From Phialophora verrucosa (Eukaryota; Ascomycota; Eurotiomycetes; Chaetothyriales; Herpotrichiellaceae), in NCBI GenBank assembly GCA_002099365.1, contig MSED01000007.1, positions 1,054,001 through 1,118,000 of the forward strand: 64,000 nt of DNA, read 5' to 3'. Below the pieces are notes generated by a model. The model was not told the origin of the DNA and searched no databases. It saw nothing but the letters and a program-made list of their open reading frames with translations. Below, piece by piece: positions 21,511-31,370 of the stretch (the stretch's first letter is position 1; the number at the start of each line of letters is the position of its first letter). Both the position numbers and the translations under genes were made by a program.

Positions 21511-22723
21511 CTAAAGAATGGCAAGAGCGTTGGGCGGACTCGCAACACCACCGGGGACATTCAACGGAGCGCTCGTCAAGAAGAAGGACCACTTCTTCCG
21601 CTTCGCACATTCTTCTGCGAGTTGCTCCAGGTCCCAAAGCTCGCCGATAGGGATACCCAGCAGAGCAAGGAGCCAATTGTGCAGTGCTGGAAGGGGAATT
21701 AGCAAAAATGAAGGCAGGTCCCAGTCAAACCAAATGGACGGTGACTTACTCCACGCCGGGTTGGCAGGCCACGCCTCGAAGCCCACTGCGTCACCTGCCA
21801 CGGCAGCGAAATGATGATCCCAGAGCCAGGCGACCGATGTTTCAGAGCCTTCGACGCCCGAGTAGGCATGGGTTTCTTGACTCAACTTGTCCTTGCCCTC
21901 TGCTGTTGCTTCATTGTATGCCTTGACCATGCCGGTCCTGACGAGAAGGATATCACCCGGCTTGAACACAACGTTCTGGTGTTTAGCCACAGCCTCCAAG
22001 TCCTCAACGCTAATACAGTGCTTGGACCACGGATTGTACTTGATGCCCCGATTCTCCGCCCAGGAAAGATAGTCGATCAACACCCCGCGACCAGCCACAC
22101 ACCCTCGCTTGTGCCAATCTATTGGAGTCATCAGCGCCGAGGACAAGGACGGTCGCTCTCTAGGAGTGACTTACGATCGATCCCATTATGGCTTTTGGGA
22201 GCGGGGCCGCTGATCTCCTCGTGCTTCAAGCCATTGTAGTAGAGCCGGAGTTCCTGATGGCCCCAGTGTCCTGTTCTTTTGGTCAGCCGAATGCCATCCC
22301 CCAGGCGCGGTGTAGATTGTGAATCATACGGAATCCGTCCCACTGGCTGCCGCTTTGGCTGTTGATATGGATTTCGTCATCGTGGCCACACAACCCAGTG
22401 GGTTTGTTGTCGATGATCTTGTGCTCTGGGGCTTTACGCAGAAATCCCGGATGACGAATGTTTTCGAGAGACCAACTGTACACGAACTTGTTGAGCACTG
22501 CGACGTCCAGCGAATACGCGGAGCCGCCTTACTTCAGAGAAACGCTGACGCCATCGGTCACCTCCTTGGAGGCCGCCGTGACAACGGCGGGCGTCAAAAG
22601 GTTCAGCGCTCCAACCTCATCTCGCTGTCCGTCCTTGTCAAAGAGGCCCCAGGCGCAGCGAAGCGACGAGTGGCCCGGGACCAAGGGGAGATCCTTAAAT
22701 GCTGGGAGGTCTTCAGACTTCAT
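21511..22723 (-). CDS. Cyclase-family (PF04199) metal-dependent hydrolase
   Basis: A five-exon gene: 22533-22723, 22330-22475, 22175-22270, 21750-22118 and 21511-21686 (minus strand), 978 nt, 325 residues. It matches the fungal branch of the cyclase/kynurenine-formamidase-like family: WGLFDKDGQRDEVGALNLL near the start, then DDEIHINSQSGSQWDGFRH, YYNGLKHEEI, a late WDHHFAAVAGDAVGFEAWP block, and the ending SAPLNVPGGVASPPNALAIL. In bacterial kynurenine formamidases the metal site is H-x-G-T-H-x-D; here the aligned piece reads S-x-S-Q-W-D, as I recall for other fungal members, so the metal ligands may differ. A role in opening a lactone or amide made by the neighbouring enzymes is inference. Confidence 0.88.
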
Positions 22724-23158
22724 TCTTGCGCGGGCTCGAGGAACAGGGGTAATCGAAGTGAGTTGTGTCTGCGGCTCCGGACCTTAAGAGAAATTTTGAG
22801 TTCAAGCCTTGTCCCCTTGGCTGCATTTTCCGAAGGCTTTCTCAGGCCGTTCTCTTGATTGACGTTGTGGGCCTCTCATTTTGCCTTAGGGACATGGATA
22901 TTCGGCGAAATGCAAGGCCAGAACAAAAGGGAGGGGATTTGCGGAGCACCCACAGACAAACCCCGACAGCCCCAGAATTACTTGGTCTGATAGCATTGGG
23001 GACGATGGTCTTTGGCATCATCCGCCTCTTCAGTCAAAGAAGGGACCAGTGTTTAAAGCGCGGCCCGCCTCTCCCTCGCCGGATCCTGTCACCTGTTCCT
23101 GCCACCAGGGATTTTCTTCCTCTAATACCACCCCGTCGCTCCTCCTCGACAGCCAGAA
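22724..23158. promoter_or_regulatory. Divergent region, cyclase gene / transporter pseudogene
   Basis: A 435-base interval between the cyclase-family gene and the decayed transporter. The head-to-head arrangement suggests that the two were once co-regulated. No site is assigned. Confidence 0.4.
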
Positions 23159-24180
23159 TGTCGCCCAAGGGCCAGTATTTCTGGTTCAAGTTCGTCGTGT
23201 GTAGACCCTTTACCGTGCCTGGAGACGGGCCGACTCACCTGGACAGTATGATGTGATGGTTCTCTGCTTGGGAAGCGGCTCCTACGGGTACCGTATTTCA
23301 GTGTCATCTCAAATAATTCCGGCCAACCGAACTTTTACACCTAGCTGAACCTCAGTCCTGATCCGACCAGTTGGAAGTATGGCCACACAAACAGCAACAT
23401 CGGAGCAGCCAATGTCCTCTTCTCCACGGGCGGCTTCATGAATGCCTTCACCATTGGATGGATGTGCGACCGTTACGGCCGACGCATCACGCTGATTGTC
23501 GAATCAGCCATCACCGTGCTCGAGGGCGCCCTGTCCGGAGGCACCGCAGCTGTGGCCTGTCTATCATTGCGCGGTGGATGACAGGCTTTGGCGTCGGTCA
23601 GTTATAATTCATGGGTGATGTCGCGGAGGAGAAGCACAACTCATGCTTCCTAGGGATGCTCGTCAAGCTCGTGCCGATTTATCAAGCGGGGGTCGTCCCC
23701 CCAGCAAGCCGACTGTTCCTGGGTTCTTAGCACGGTTGGAACACCCATTTGAGGAGTTCCTTCGAGAATAATGAACTGACCGATCGCAGGTGCGATCCTT
23801 GTCCTGGGCTATTCGATCGCTGCCTGGATAGGCGTTGGCACTTACTACGCCTCTAATGCTACTTTCCAATGGCCTCTCCCTCTCGCCATGCAATGTCTCT
23901 TCCCGCTCATGATCATCCTTCTGTCTCCTATAATCCCGGAGTCTCCCAGATGGGTAAGGGGAAAACCCCTTTCCTACAAAGCTCCAACCCTGCTTCCTGT
24001 CAGGCTGACCCAAGCGGATCACCACCGCAGCGCTCCTGCAGATTAGGAAAGAAGAAGAGAGGACGATTTGTCCAGAAGCTGCACCACAGTTCCGGCGACC
24101 CTGACCCGCTGTTTGCCCGCGAAGAGTATTACCAGATGATTGCTCAAGCCGGGGTTGACCCGACCTCTTCTCCCGCAAGA
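23159..24180 (+). pseudogene. Decayed MFS sugar transporter
   Basis: The N-terminal half of a sugar-porter-type MFS protein can be followed piece by piece across different frames: MSPKGQYFWFKFVV, then YDVMVLCLGSGSYG, GQPNFYT, NIGAANVLFSTGGFMNAF, the loop signature DRYGRR, RWMTGFGVG, LVKLVPIYQAG, ILVLGYSIAAWIGVG, LAMQCLFPL with PESPRW, and KLHHSSGDPDPLFAREEYY. Putative introns are still visible (for example from the donor GTAAGG after PESPRW). Damage includes at least three frameshifts, in-frame TAG codons at 23342-23344 and 23728-23730, and loss of everything after the central loop (the last six membrane segments). The second TAG stands exactly where the family has the Gln of a Q-H-G motif. 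The gene cannot make a working transporter. Confidence 0.88.
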
Positions 24181-25064
24181 ATCGGTGTAGGACCTGTTCC
24201 CAAAACCAAGCTACATGAAACGCCTATTATACGGCGGCCTGACGACTTTGCCCTTGAATTCAGCGGCATTCTCGTCATCTACAGTAGGCGCCGGTCTCCA
24301 AATTCAATGCGCGAGAGATTCCCTCCTGAACAGTTGCAGTTAGCTAAACTACAGCGCGGGTACGAAACAATGTCTCTCTCCGCAGCAAGGAACATTGTCT
24401 CCTTGGTCTAATCATTAATAGTCCTGTCCACGTGGCGGTTATTAGTTCCAGATTCACTGTCCAGGGTCAGTATATCACAACCGAACAAGTTTGACGCAGG
24501 CGAACATATCACAGCCGAACTGGGTGTTACTTGTGCGCGTTGTAGGTCGTCGCAAATTATTTACCACAGATTGTCCCTTGTACGGTACATGGAAAACATG
24601 CAGACCTTGTCATAACTGGTGGAAATAATTCGTTCTTCGCCTGTGTCTTGTCGACACGGCCGGGGGCTCAGAGTATTATCTTACCCCTCCTCAAACGGAC
24701 TTATGATGTATGCTTAGAGGGTGAAGCCTGGTTGCATATCTCGGTACTAGTTTCTCCAACATCAGCTTTAAGTAGGTTCTAGGAGTAGAGATCAAAGAAA
24801 CACATTGGTACTCAACGAGGAATGGAATAGCACAGCTGCTCCAGCTGAATGCATAGACGAGCCGATACAGTATTAACAAACAATATGCTCTCTTGAGTCC
24901 AGTCTCGCAGCATATTGTTATTGTACCCTTGGCATGGGTCTGTTCTCCGGTGGCGGCAAGCGGATGAGAAGGAAAGATGAGCCATCTCGTACATACGTTG
25001 CAAGGCGTCAAGATATGATGTAGCTTGCAGTATGGAACTCGACACCTTCCACAGGCCGGACGAA
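24181..25064. other. Gene-free stretch after transporter pseudogene
   Basis: About 880 bases between the broken transporter and the 3' end of the SDR gene. The lost C-terminal half of the transporter is not found here. A short imperfect direct repeat lies at 24472-24520. Nothing else was recognised. Confidence 0.4.
24472..24520. repeat. Imperfect direct repeat, 15 bp, period 34
   Basis: atatcacaaccgaac at 24472-24486 recurs as atatcacagccgaac at 24506-24520, one mismatch. It lies in non-coding DNA; the function, if any, is unknown. Confidence 0.6.
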
Positions 25065-26063
25065 TCATCGAAACATCATTCCTCCATCCACAACAATACT
25101 TGTTCCAGTCACGAAATCGGACGCGGGACTGCTTAAGAACAAGGCCGCGCCACGCAGGTCTGAAGGATCTCCCCATCTACCGGCTGGTGTGCGATTGACA
25201 ATGTATTCCTCCATGTCGGGATATTTGCCCAGGAGCGCCTGGGCCAGGGGCGTCTTGATGTATCCAGGACAGATACAGTTTACCTGTTTCATTGATTAAA
25301 TATCTTTCGGTGTATGAGACGAGAACGTACCTGGATGCCGTGACAGGCGCATTCGTTGCTAAATGCCTTTGTCATTTGCAGCACTCCGCCTTTGGTCGCC
25401 GCGTAGGCCGAGACATTGGTCATTGCCACGAAGGACGTGAAAGACCCGAAATTGATGATCTTCCCCGGCCGGCCGAGTGCGATCAGACGTTTCCCGAACT
25501 CCTGCGCCGCGACGTACGACCCCTTCAGGTTGACCGAGATGATCTGACATGTAAATGTGAGTTAGCTTTGACGCGGGCCTCGCGCGCATGAAATAGACGG
25601 CCGGGGAGAACCAGGCACCAGGTCAATCTTGTCGTCGGTCATCTCTTCAATTGCACCCCTCCGGTTCAAGCCGGCACAATTCAACAGAATGTCCGGTTCG
25701 ACCTCGGCCTTCCAAATGCGCTCAAACGTCGCGCGAAGCTGCGTCGAGTCTCCCACGTCGCACTCGAACCCGGTAACCTTCCTCCCGAGCTTTCTCGCTT
25801 CTTCTTCCAACGTGCTCTGGGCGGCATCCCGGGGGAGATGGATCGACACGATGTCGGCTCCCGACTCCGCCAGCGCGATACAGATTTCCAGGCCAAGTCC
25901 ACCGGTACCTGCTCGAGTGGTGAGTAGCTATTGACACAACGAACGTGTCTCCCGAACGCCAATCGGGGGACAGGGATGTTCGCCCACCTCCGGTGGCAAT
26001 GACTGTTTTGCCCTTCAGGGAGAAGAGCTGAGACGTTGGGACACGCGGAGCCGGAGTGGCCAT
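25065..26063 (-). CDS. Short-chain dehydrogenase, deoxygluconate-dehydrogenase-like
   Basis: A four-exon gene: 25988-26063, 25619-25908, 25331-25543 and 25065-25283 (minus strand), 798 nt, 265 residues. Classical SDR features are all present: the cofactor motif TGGTGGLG, an NAG-equivalent NCAG, the catalytic Ser in FGSFTSF, the YAATK active-site Tyr/Lys twelve residues further on, PGYIKTPL, and the common ending SIVVDGGMMFR. The sequence is most like 2-deoxy-D-gluconate 3-dehydrogenase/gluconate 5-dehydrogenase-type SDRs, though substrate calls in this family are weak. The start MATPAPRVPTSQLFSLKGKT is the first Met before the Rossmann fold. It is divergent from the next SDR across 1.2 kb. 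Confidence 0.9.
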
Positions 26064-27264
26064 GATGATTCCGGCCAAACACACACACAATAACCAATAT
26101 CTGGCCTCCAAGTGTGCCAGATAAATTAGACAATTGGTTGCGTCGCTCGAAGATAATGGCCCTAGCGTTTAACAATGGATGGGGATCTAGCCTTCCTTCC
26201 ATGGTGAATTCGCCGAAAGGCCAAAATGCGGGAAAGGACCCAGATAGGAGTCTCGCCGTAAACGTGATCAATATCACACATTGGATCTGTGTCCATGTAC
26301 ATAGAGGTCCAAATCTTCTCCGTCCTCGGGGTATGGGCGCCGTCTCCCACGCCACTGGGTGCAGGAGTAATATATCAGTGAGCAGGATCCGAGAATCCAG
26401 GTCTGGATAAGACAATTACTGCAGCAGCACCGGTATGGCGCTCTCACACACCCTCACGTGGAAACTCGTCGGCGCCAAGAGTCGACGGCGAGCATACTCC
26501 GTACCGAGGGTATAATTGATGAGGGCATCATTTTCCCCGGCGGCGAAATCAACGTCTAGAACCATTTCCCCGGGCGAGGCAGTTATGCTCCAGGCTCTGT
26601 CCCTCCGGAGAAAGCGGCGTCGACCTGGGTCCTAAAGCGGCGTGGCTGCGGGGCGGCCTGTGAGCAATTTTCCCATCTCATGTACTCGTACCTGGCCACT
26701 TGTTGACAGTTTTGAACTAAGTGTGTCCATTGCAGATATCATATATCATTCATCATCATCTGTGGGTGGACAGGCAGATGAAGGCCTGGCAGCGTCCCTG
26801 TGCCAAGTTGCGACGCACGTGACTAACCACGGGGCCAGCGCCAGCAGACGACGTTTCGCGGAAACTTGCCCATCACCTCACACTCTGCTCATCCTTCCAT
26901 CTGTCCTACTGCTCGATGAGGGAAAACAGAACTTCCGGCGACAAGCTGACATGCGTAGGTAGATGGAGCGCCTGACAATTCGCACCCGTTCGCACTTCTA
27001 TTCAGGCCTCACAGTTGACTTGGGCGAATCAGATGGTATTTAACTCCAGGCTGGACAGAAAAACGTCTCCCCGGTCACCGGTCAGCCAAGTACCTGGAGT
27101 CATGACCGCCGCGCCGGACATTATATGTCGCGAACCATATCACTGTGCATGTTGATCACAGCTTGGCCCATCTCTCTCAGACACAATGCTATTTAGGTCA
27201 ACCTCTTCCCCGCCTGACGGCCTCCGGATCTTCAACTAAATCTGCCCGCCGACTCCAACTCGCC
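26064..27264. promoter_or_regulatory. Divergent promoter region between two SDR genes
   Basis: A 1.2-kb interval with no credible gene. It contains a perfect tandem copy of ccggtca (27071-27084) roughly 180 bases before the second SDR start. The upstream part of the plus-strand SDR frame (from 27145) looks like leader. Confidence 0.45.
27071..27084. repeat. Tandem heptamer in SDR promoter
   Basis: ccggtca occurs twice head to tail, each copy carrying a CCGG core. Tandem CGG/CCG half-sites are typical targets of Zn2Cys6 factors, so this could be an operator; that is inference. Confidence 0.4.
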
Positions 27265-28167
27265 ATGTCGGAAGTGACCCTGCCAGCTCCGTCAGTGCTC
27301 ACAGAGCGACTTAACAATCGAAAAGTGGTTTTGGTGACCGGCGCTGCTTCAGGCATTGGATTTGCAGCCGCCCAGCTCTTCGCGCAGCACGGCGCCAAAG
27401 TCGTTCTGGTCGACTTGGCCGCAACCCAACTAAAAGCAGCATTGGAGAGCATCGGACATGGGTGCGACTTCCGAGCGTGCGACGTCACATCATGGGAGCA
27501 GCAGGTTGCGTTGTTCGACTGGGTGGAGCGCACGTACGGGCCTCCAGAAATCGTCTGTCTCAACGCCGGCGTCGACCCAGAGCTTGCCACGTCGGAGACG
27601 ACCTCAGCAAAGGAGAAAGTGATCTCGAACTACCTTGCGCCTGAGTCCGAACCGCGAGAGGGTGCCAGCGAGGGCAAAGCGGCGTTGAAGCCACCGCCAA
27701 CGACCGTCTTTGACGTCAACTTCTATGGGGTGCTCTATGGGATCAAATTGGCAGTGCATCACTTCCCAGCGGGAAAGGGAGGTCGAATCGTGATAACCGG
27801 CTCAGCGGCGTCCCACATGCCCGTGGTGTACCAGGATGTTTATGTAGCATCCAAACATGCTCTTATCGGATTGATGCGGAGCACATCTCAACGTCAAGAG
27901 CTCAAAGAAAAGGACATTGCGATTGCAATGGTCGCGCCGTGGCTCACGCACACAGGCCTGACCGCCAAGCTGCCGCTAGAGGTCCTCGACGCTTTCTCAA
28001 CCGAGTCTAGCCAACCAGTGGATGTTGCCATGGCAATAGCGTACCTTGCGACCGCAGAGGAAGCTGGGCACGTCAATGGCAGATGTCTGTGGGTCAGAGG
28101 AAAGAGATGCATCGAGGTGGAAGGCGCCTACGAGAAATGGCTGGGAAGCTTGATCGCAAGCACATAG
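27265..28167 (+). CDS. Short-chain dehydrogenase, 15-PGDH-like
   Basis: A 300-residue intronless SDR from the ATG at 27265; the frame contains an earlier Met 40 codons upstream, but MSEVTLPAPSVLTERL sits at the expected distance from the cofactor site. Motifs: TGAASGIG, an acidic residue after the second strand (VVLVDLA, suggesting NAD preference), CLNAGVD in place of NNAG, catalytic Ser in ITGSAAS and Tyr/Lys in YVASK with the correct 12-residue spacing. A 25-residue Glu/Lys-rich insertion (about residues 115-145) precedes the DVNFYGVLYG helix. The late loop WVRGKRCIEVEG is like fungal 15-hydroxyprostaglandin-dehydrogenase-type SDRs. The substrate is unknown. It is followed on the same strand by the FMO. 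Confidence 0.9.
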   Translation: MSEVTLPAPSVLTERLNNRKVVLVTGAASGIGFAAAQLFAQHGAKVVLVDLAATQLKAALESIGHGCDFRACDVTSWEQQVALFDWVERTYGPPEIVCLNAGVDPELATSETTSAKEKVISNYLAPESEPREGASEGKAALKPPPTTVFDVNFYGVLYGIKLAVHHFPAGKGGRIVITGSAASHMPVVYQDVYVASKHALIGLMRSTSQRQELKEKDIAIAMVAPWLTHTGLTAKLPLEVLDAFSTESSQPVDVAMAIAYLATAEEAGHVNGRCLWVRGKRCIEVEGAYEKWLGSLIAST

Positions 28168-28501
28168 CATTGGAAAGTAGATTTAGTCCCAGGCTCGGGC
28201 CCCTTGGCCGCACATGCGCCGTTCCTCCGCACAGTGCCACAGGAATTAAATTTCAGCAATCGAGAAGATACGAGTACGAGCATCCCATCCGACATCGGGC
28301 TAGGCATCCTCAGTGTCCTCAAAATGTCGGAGCCAAGAATCGATGTCGATGCCGCGTCCAAGCACGGTTGAGGAGTCCTCTAGGCACCTATTAATTGAAG
28401 CTGCCGAGGTCGCTTGCATTCACGAGTGTTGAATACCAATGTTCGACGGTAGCTACAGACCCCTCTGTTGGGGGCAAAGAATCGGATAGAAACTTGACGC
28501 C
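28168..28501. promoter_or_regulatory. Interval between SDR and FMO genes
   Basis: A 334-base interval between two same-strand genes, holding the SDR 3' end and the FMO promoter. No site is assigned. Confidence 0.4.
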
Positions 28502-30118
28502 ATGGCGCAGCCGTCGGTAGCTGTTATCGGGCTTGGAGCACAAGGCGTCAACACGGTCAAGAACTTGCTCGAGCAAGGCTTTACAGTCACTGGATTCGAC
28601 CGCAACAGTTACATCGGAGGCATCTGGCATTATTCTGCGGAAAACCGCGTCTCTGCACTTCCGACCACCGTTGTCAACATCTCGAAGGAACGTGGATGCT
28701 TCACAGACTTTGCATTTCCTCCGGGCACGGACTCGTACCCTAACTCAGCACAGGTCGACAAGTACCTGAACGACTATGTCGACGCGTTCGAGCTCAGACC
28801 TCACCTGCGCCTGTCGACAAGGGTTGATGCCATCGAACGTGATGATACGCAAAATTGCTGGCACATCACCGTCTCGGGACCCAACTCGGCGGAACCAGAA
28901 AGACTCAGGTTCGACAAGGTCGTGATGGCCACCGGCCCGCACAACAAAGCGATCGTGCCCGACCTCCCAGGCCAAGAACAGTTCAAAGGCGAAATACTAC
29001 ACTCGATAGCATTCAAGGATCCAAAACCCTTCCAAGGCAAACGTGTTATGGTTGTAGGAGCGAGCAATTCGGCGGCGGACACAGCGACATCACTCGTTGG
29101 TGTTGCCAGTAAGGTCTACCTTTCCCATCGGCATGGAACGAACGTCATGCCCAGACATCTGAAGAACGGAAAGTCGCTAGACCACGCACTCAGTTATCGT
29201 CAATTCCAGATCAAGGATGCCATGGACTCGGTGGCTCCTTGGCTCTCCATGCGATTCCTGGAAGCTTTTGTCAACAAGACGCAGCGCGAAGAGTTCGGCA
29301 CCTATGACCCTCAATGGCGTCTGCAGCCGGCACCTTCCCTTCTCCATCAGAGCCCGACCATCTCAGAGACCCTCATTCCAGCGTTGCGCGAGGGCAGGAT
29401 AACTTCAACGCATGCGCCGAAGTGCATCACAGGTGACTGGACGGTCGAGTTGCAGGACGGCAGCGTACTCACCGTCGACAGCATAATCTTCTGCACCGGC
29501 TACTCGCTCGACTACTCTATCCTGGGCAGATACGACCCGACCTTGGACTCATCTGCCCCCAGGGGGCACACGAACGAAACTCCGCGGCTGTACCAGAACA
29601 TCTTCTCGCTGGAACACCCAGAAAGTCTTGCCTTCGTTGGGGTGGCAATCATCATCTTCCCTGCATTCCTGCTTTCCGATCTCGCATCCATGGCAATAGC
29701 GGCTCTTTGGTCGAACCGGCCCAAGACACCCTCGCTCCCATCTCAGCAGGAAATGGAGCAGTGGTACGCCGACCACTTGAGGTGGGTCAGTAGCATTCGC
29801 GCGCTAAGCCCAGACCGCAAATTTCTCAGACTGAGCGTCCGAAGTCGGCAGTGGCTTCCATGGGTCACGGACACGGGAGACTGCAATATCGACAACCACC
29901 TCGGCTACTTTAGTCCGGGTTCTTGGAAGCTTTGGTGGCATGACCGGCCGTTGTACAACTTGCTTGCCTACGGGATTTACTCCCCCCACGTCTTTCGATT
30001 GTTTGAGAGCAGTCGACCGGGCGGGCGAAAGAAGTGGGACGGTGCAAGAGAGGCAATTGTGCGCGTCAATGAGGATGTGAGAGCCGGGCTAGAGAAGCGA
30101 AGGAAAGAGGGAGCCTGA
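28502..30118 (+). CDS. Flavin-containing monooxygenase (FMO-like)
   Basis: A 538-residue intronless protein. The FAD motif is GLGAQG near the N-terminus (consensus GxGxxG), followed by the GG-W loop IGGIWHYS. The FMO/BVMO-type identifying motif appears as FKGEILHSIAF (F-x-G-x3-H-S), and the NADPH motif as GASNSA. The later FCTGYSLDYS is the usual ATG-like motif. This places it in the dimethylaniline/N-oxide-forming monooxygenase group rather than with the longer BVMO at 17156; the S or N oxygenation substrate is unknown. The C-terminal 150 residues are Trp- and Arg-rich and may include a membrane-associating stretch (AIIIFPAFLLSDL). It is the second flavin monooxygenase in the island. Confidence 0.9.
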   Translation: MAQPSVAVIGLGAQGVNTVKNLLEQGFTVTGFDRNSYIGGIWHYSAENRVSALPTTVVNISKERGCFTDFAFPPGTDSYPNSAQVDKYLNDYVDAFELRPHLRLSTRVDAIERDDTQNCWHITVSGPNSAEPERLRFDKVVMATGPHNKAIVPDLPGQEQFKGEILHSIAFKDPKPFQGKRVMVVGASNSAADTATSLVGVASKVYLSHRHGTNVMPRHLKNGKSLDHALSYRQFQIKDAMDSVAPWLSMRFLEAFVNKTQREEFGTYDPQWRLQPAPSLLHQSPTISETLIPALREGRITSTHAPKCITGDWTVELQDGSVLTVDSIIFCTGYSLDYSILGRYDPTLDSSAPRGHTNETPRLYQNIFSLEHPESLAFVGVAIIIFPAFLLSDLASMAIAALWSNRPKTPSLPSQQEMEQWYADHLRWVSSIRALSPDRKFLRLSVRSRQWLPWVTDTGDCNIDNHLGYFSPGSWKLWWHDRPLYNLLAYGIYSPHVFRLFESSRPGGRKKWDGAREAIVRVNEDVRAGLEKRRKEGA

Positions 30119-31370
30119 GAAGCAGACGGCGCGATGGCTTGGATGCGAAAGCACTAATTAATTGCCAGCCTGTCAGGAGTTTGTTGCCACCCACTGTACG
30201 TTAATGTGATCCCGGCTGATACCCTCTGCCTCTACGTTGGATAATGCTGTACTGTCACGACTGTGTATTAGCCCACCTGCGTCGACGCGTGACCCTATCC
30301 TTGACAAGATAGCCGATACGCGAGACAACGCGGATCTGGAAGGAGAATGCGATGTTTCTGGGCGAACGAGAGCGAGCATGACTGCTGGAAGTTTAACTGG
30401 ATCGAACTTAACACCAAGCTTCGAACAGACCGCAAGCCCACCAGCAACAAGCATGCCATGTGCGAACAGGGGTCTCTGTGTTGTCCTTCCGTCGTGACTC
30501 CACGTGTCTGCCACTCAGGAAAATGAGGTGCTCGGGCTAGCACTATGTACAGTAAGACGCCGTACTGTGTAGTTGTCTCTCGTGCCGACGGAAAGTGCTA
30601 CTCCGTACTCGGTACTCGGGCACAATCTCTTGCCCAGAGGCGCTTCGTCACCAGTCTCCACTGTTACGGAAGTCGAGATCCGTTAGAGTGCTAGGACTAG
30701 TCCCCGGTGCTGTTCTGGGGACTCTGTGCTGTGTATTTTCTTCCAGGTCGCAGGCCTGGGAAGTCCCTCGGATTTGCCACAGTTACTCTTAGGTCCACAG
30801 CTATCTCGATACTTGAACTTGCGGAGAATACGTCGAACGAGAGACGAACATGGTAAGCCTTTACGCGTGATCTGGCTTTGAACCTGATCAGTGTGCCAGA
30901 TGCAGTCGCTGGCGGTGGCTGGTCTCTTATCAGATGCAGATTACCTAAGTCCCAGGCGAACCCCCCCTCCCCGCCCCCCCTTTCGGTGCCATTCGCTCTT
31001 CACTCGCCGCTGAGTAAAACCATGCGTCCTTCCCAATCGCGTAATGGGCTTGCAAGTTTAGCGACGATTGATATTGCACAATGCAGAATTGATGAGCGGC
31101 CTCGCGTTTCATAGTTATCTCCTGACGCCTCGCCCGAGTACAAGCACCGAGCACGTGCCTGTTTGCTGAGCCTCGCGCGGCTCTATCTGCCTTTTAGCGG
31201 ACGATATATGCAAGCATATTAGCTCATCCTTCTGTCGTTGCCTGCCTCTACGACTCACGCCTCACTAATCCATATATTATGGGACCAGGTCAAGTCATGG
31301 CCCTGTCTCTGACACAATGTCCAACTTCCTTATCTGGAGTTTGCCAAGTGGGTAAGATGAAGCCAAAGCA
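30119..31370. other. Intergenic region with C-rich tract
   Basis: A 1.25-kb interval with no credible gene. A nearly pure cytosine tract lies at 30961-30983; its complement has several G runs and could form a G-quadruplex. The segment is upstream of the PF11951-type regulator and should contain its promoter. Confidence 0.4.

Noticed and set aside
23585..23610. In-frame TAA in the transporter pseudogene counted as damage
   Set aside because: It falls inside a likely intron (donor GTCAGT, acceptor CTAG before LVKLVPIYQAG), so it was not used as evidence of decay.
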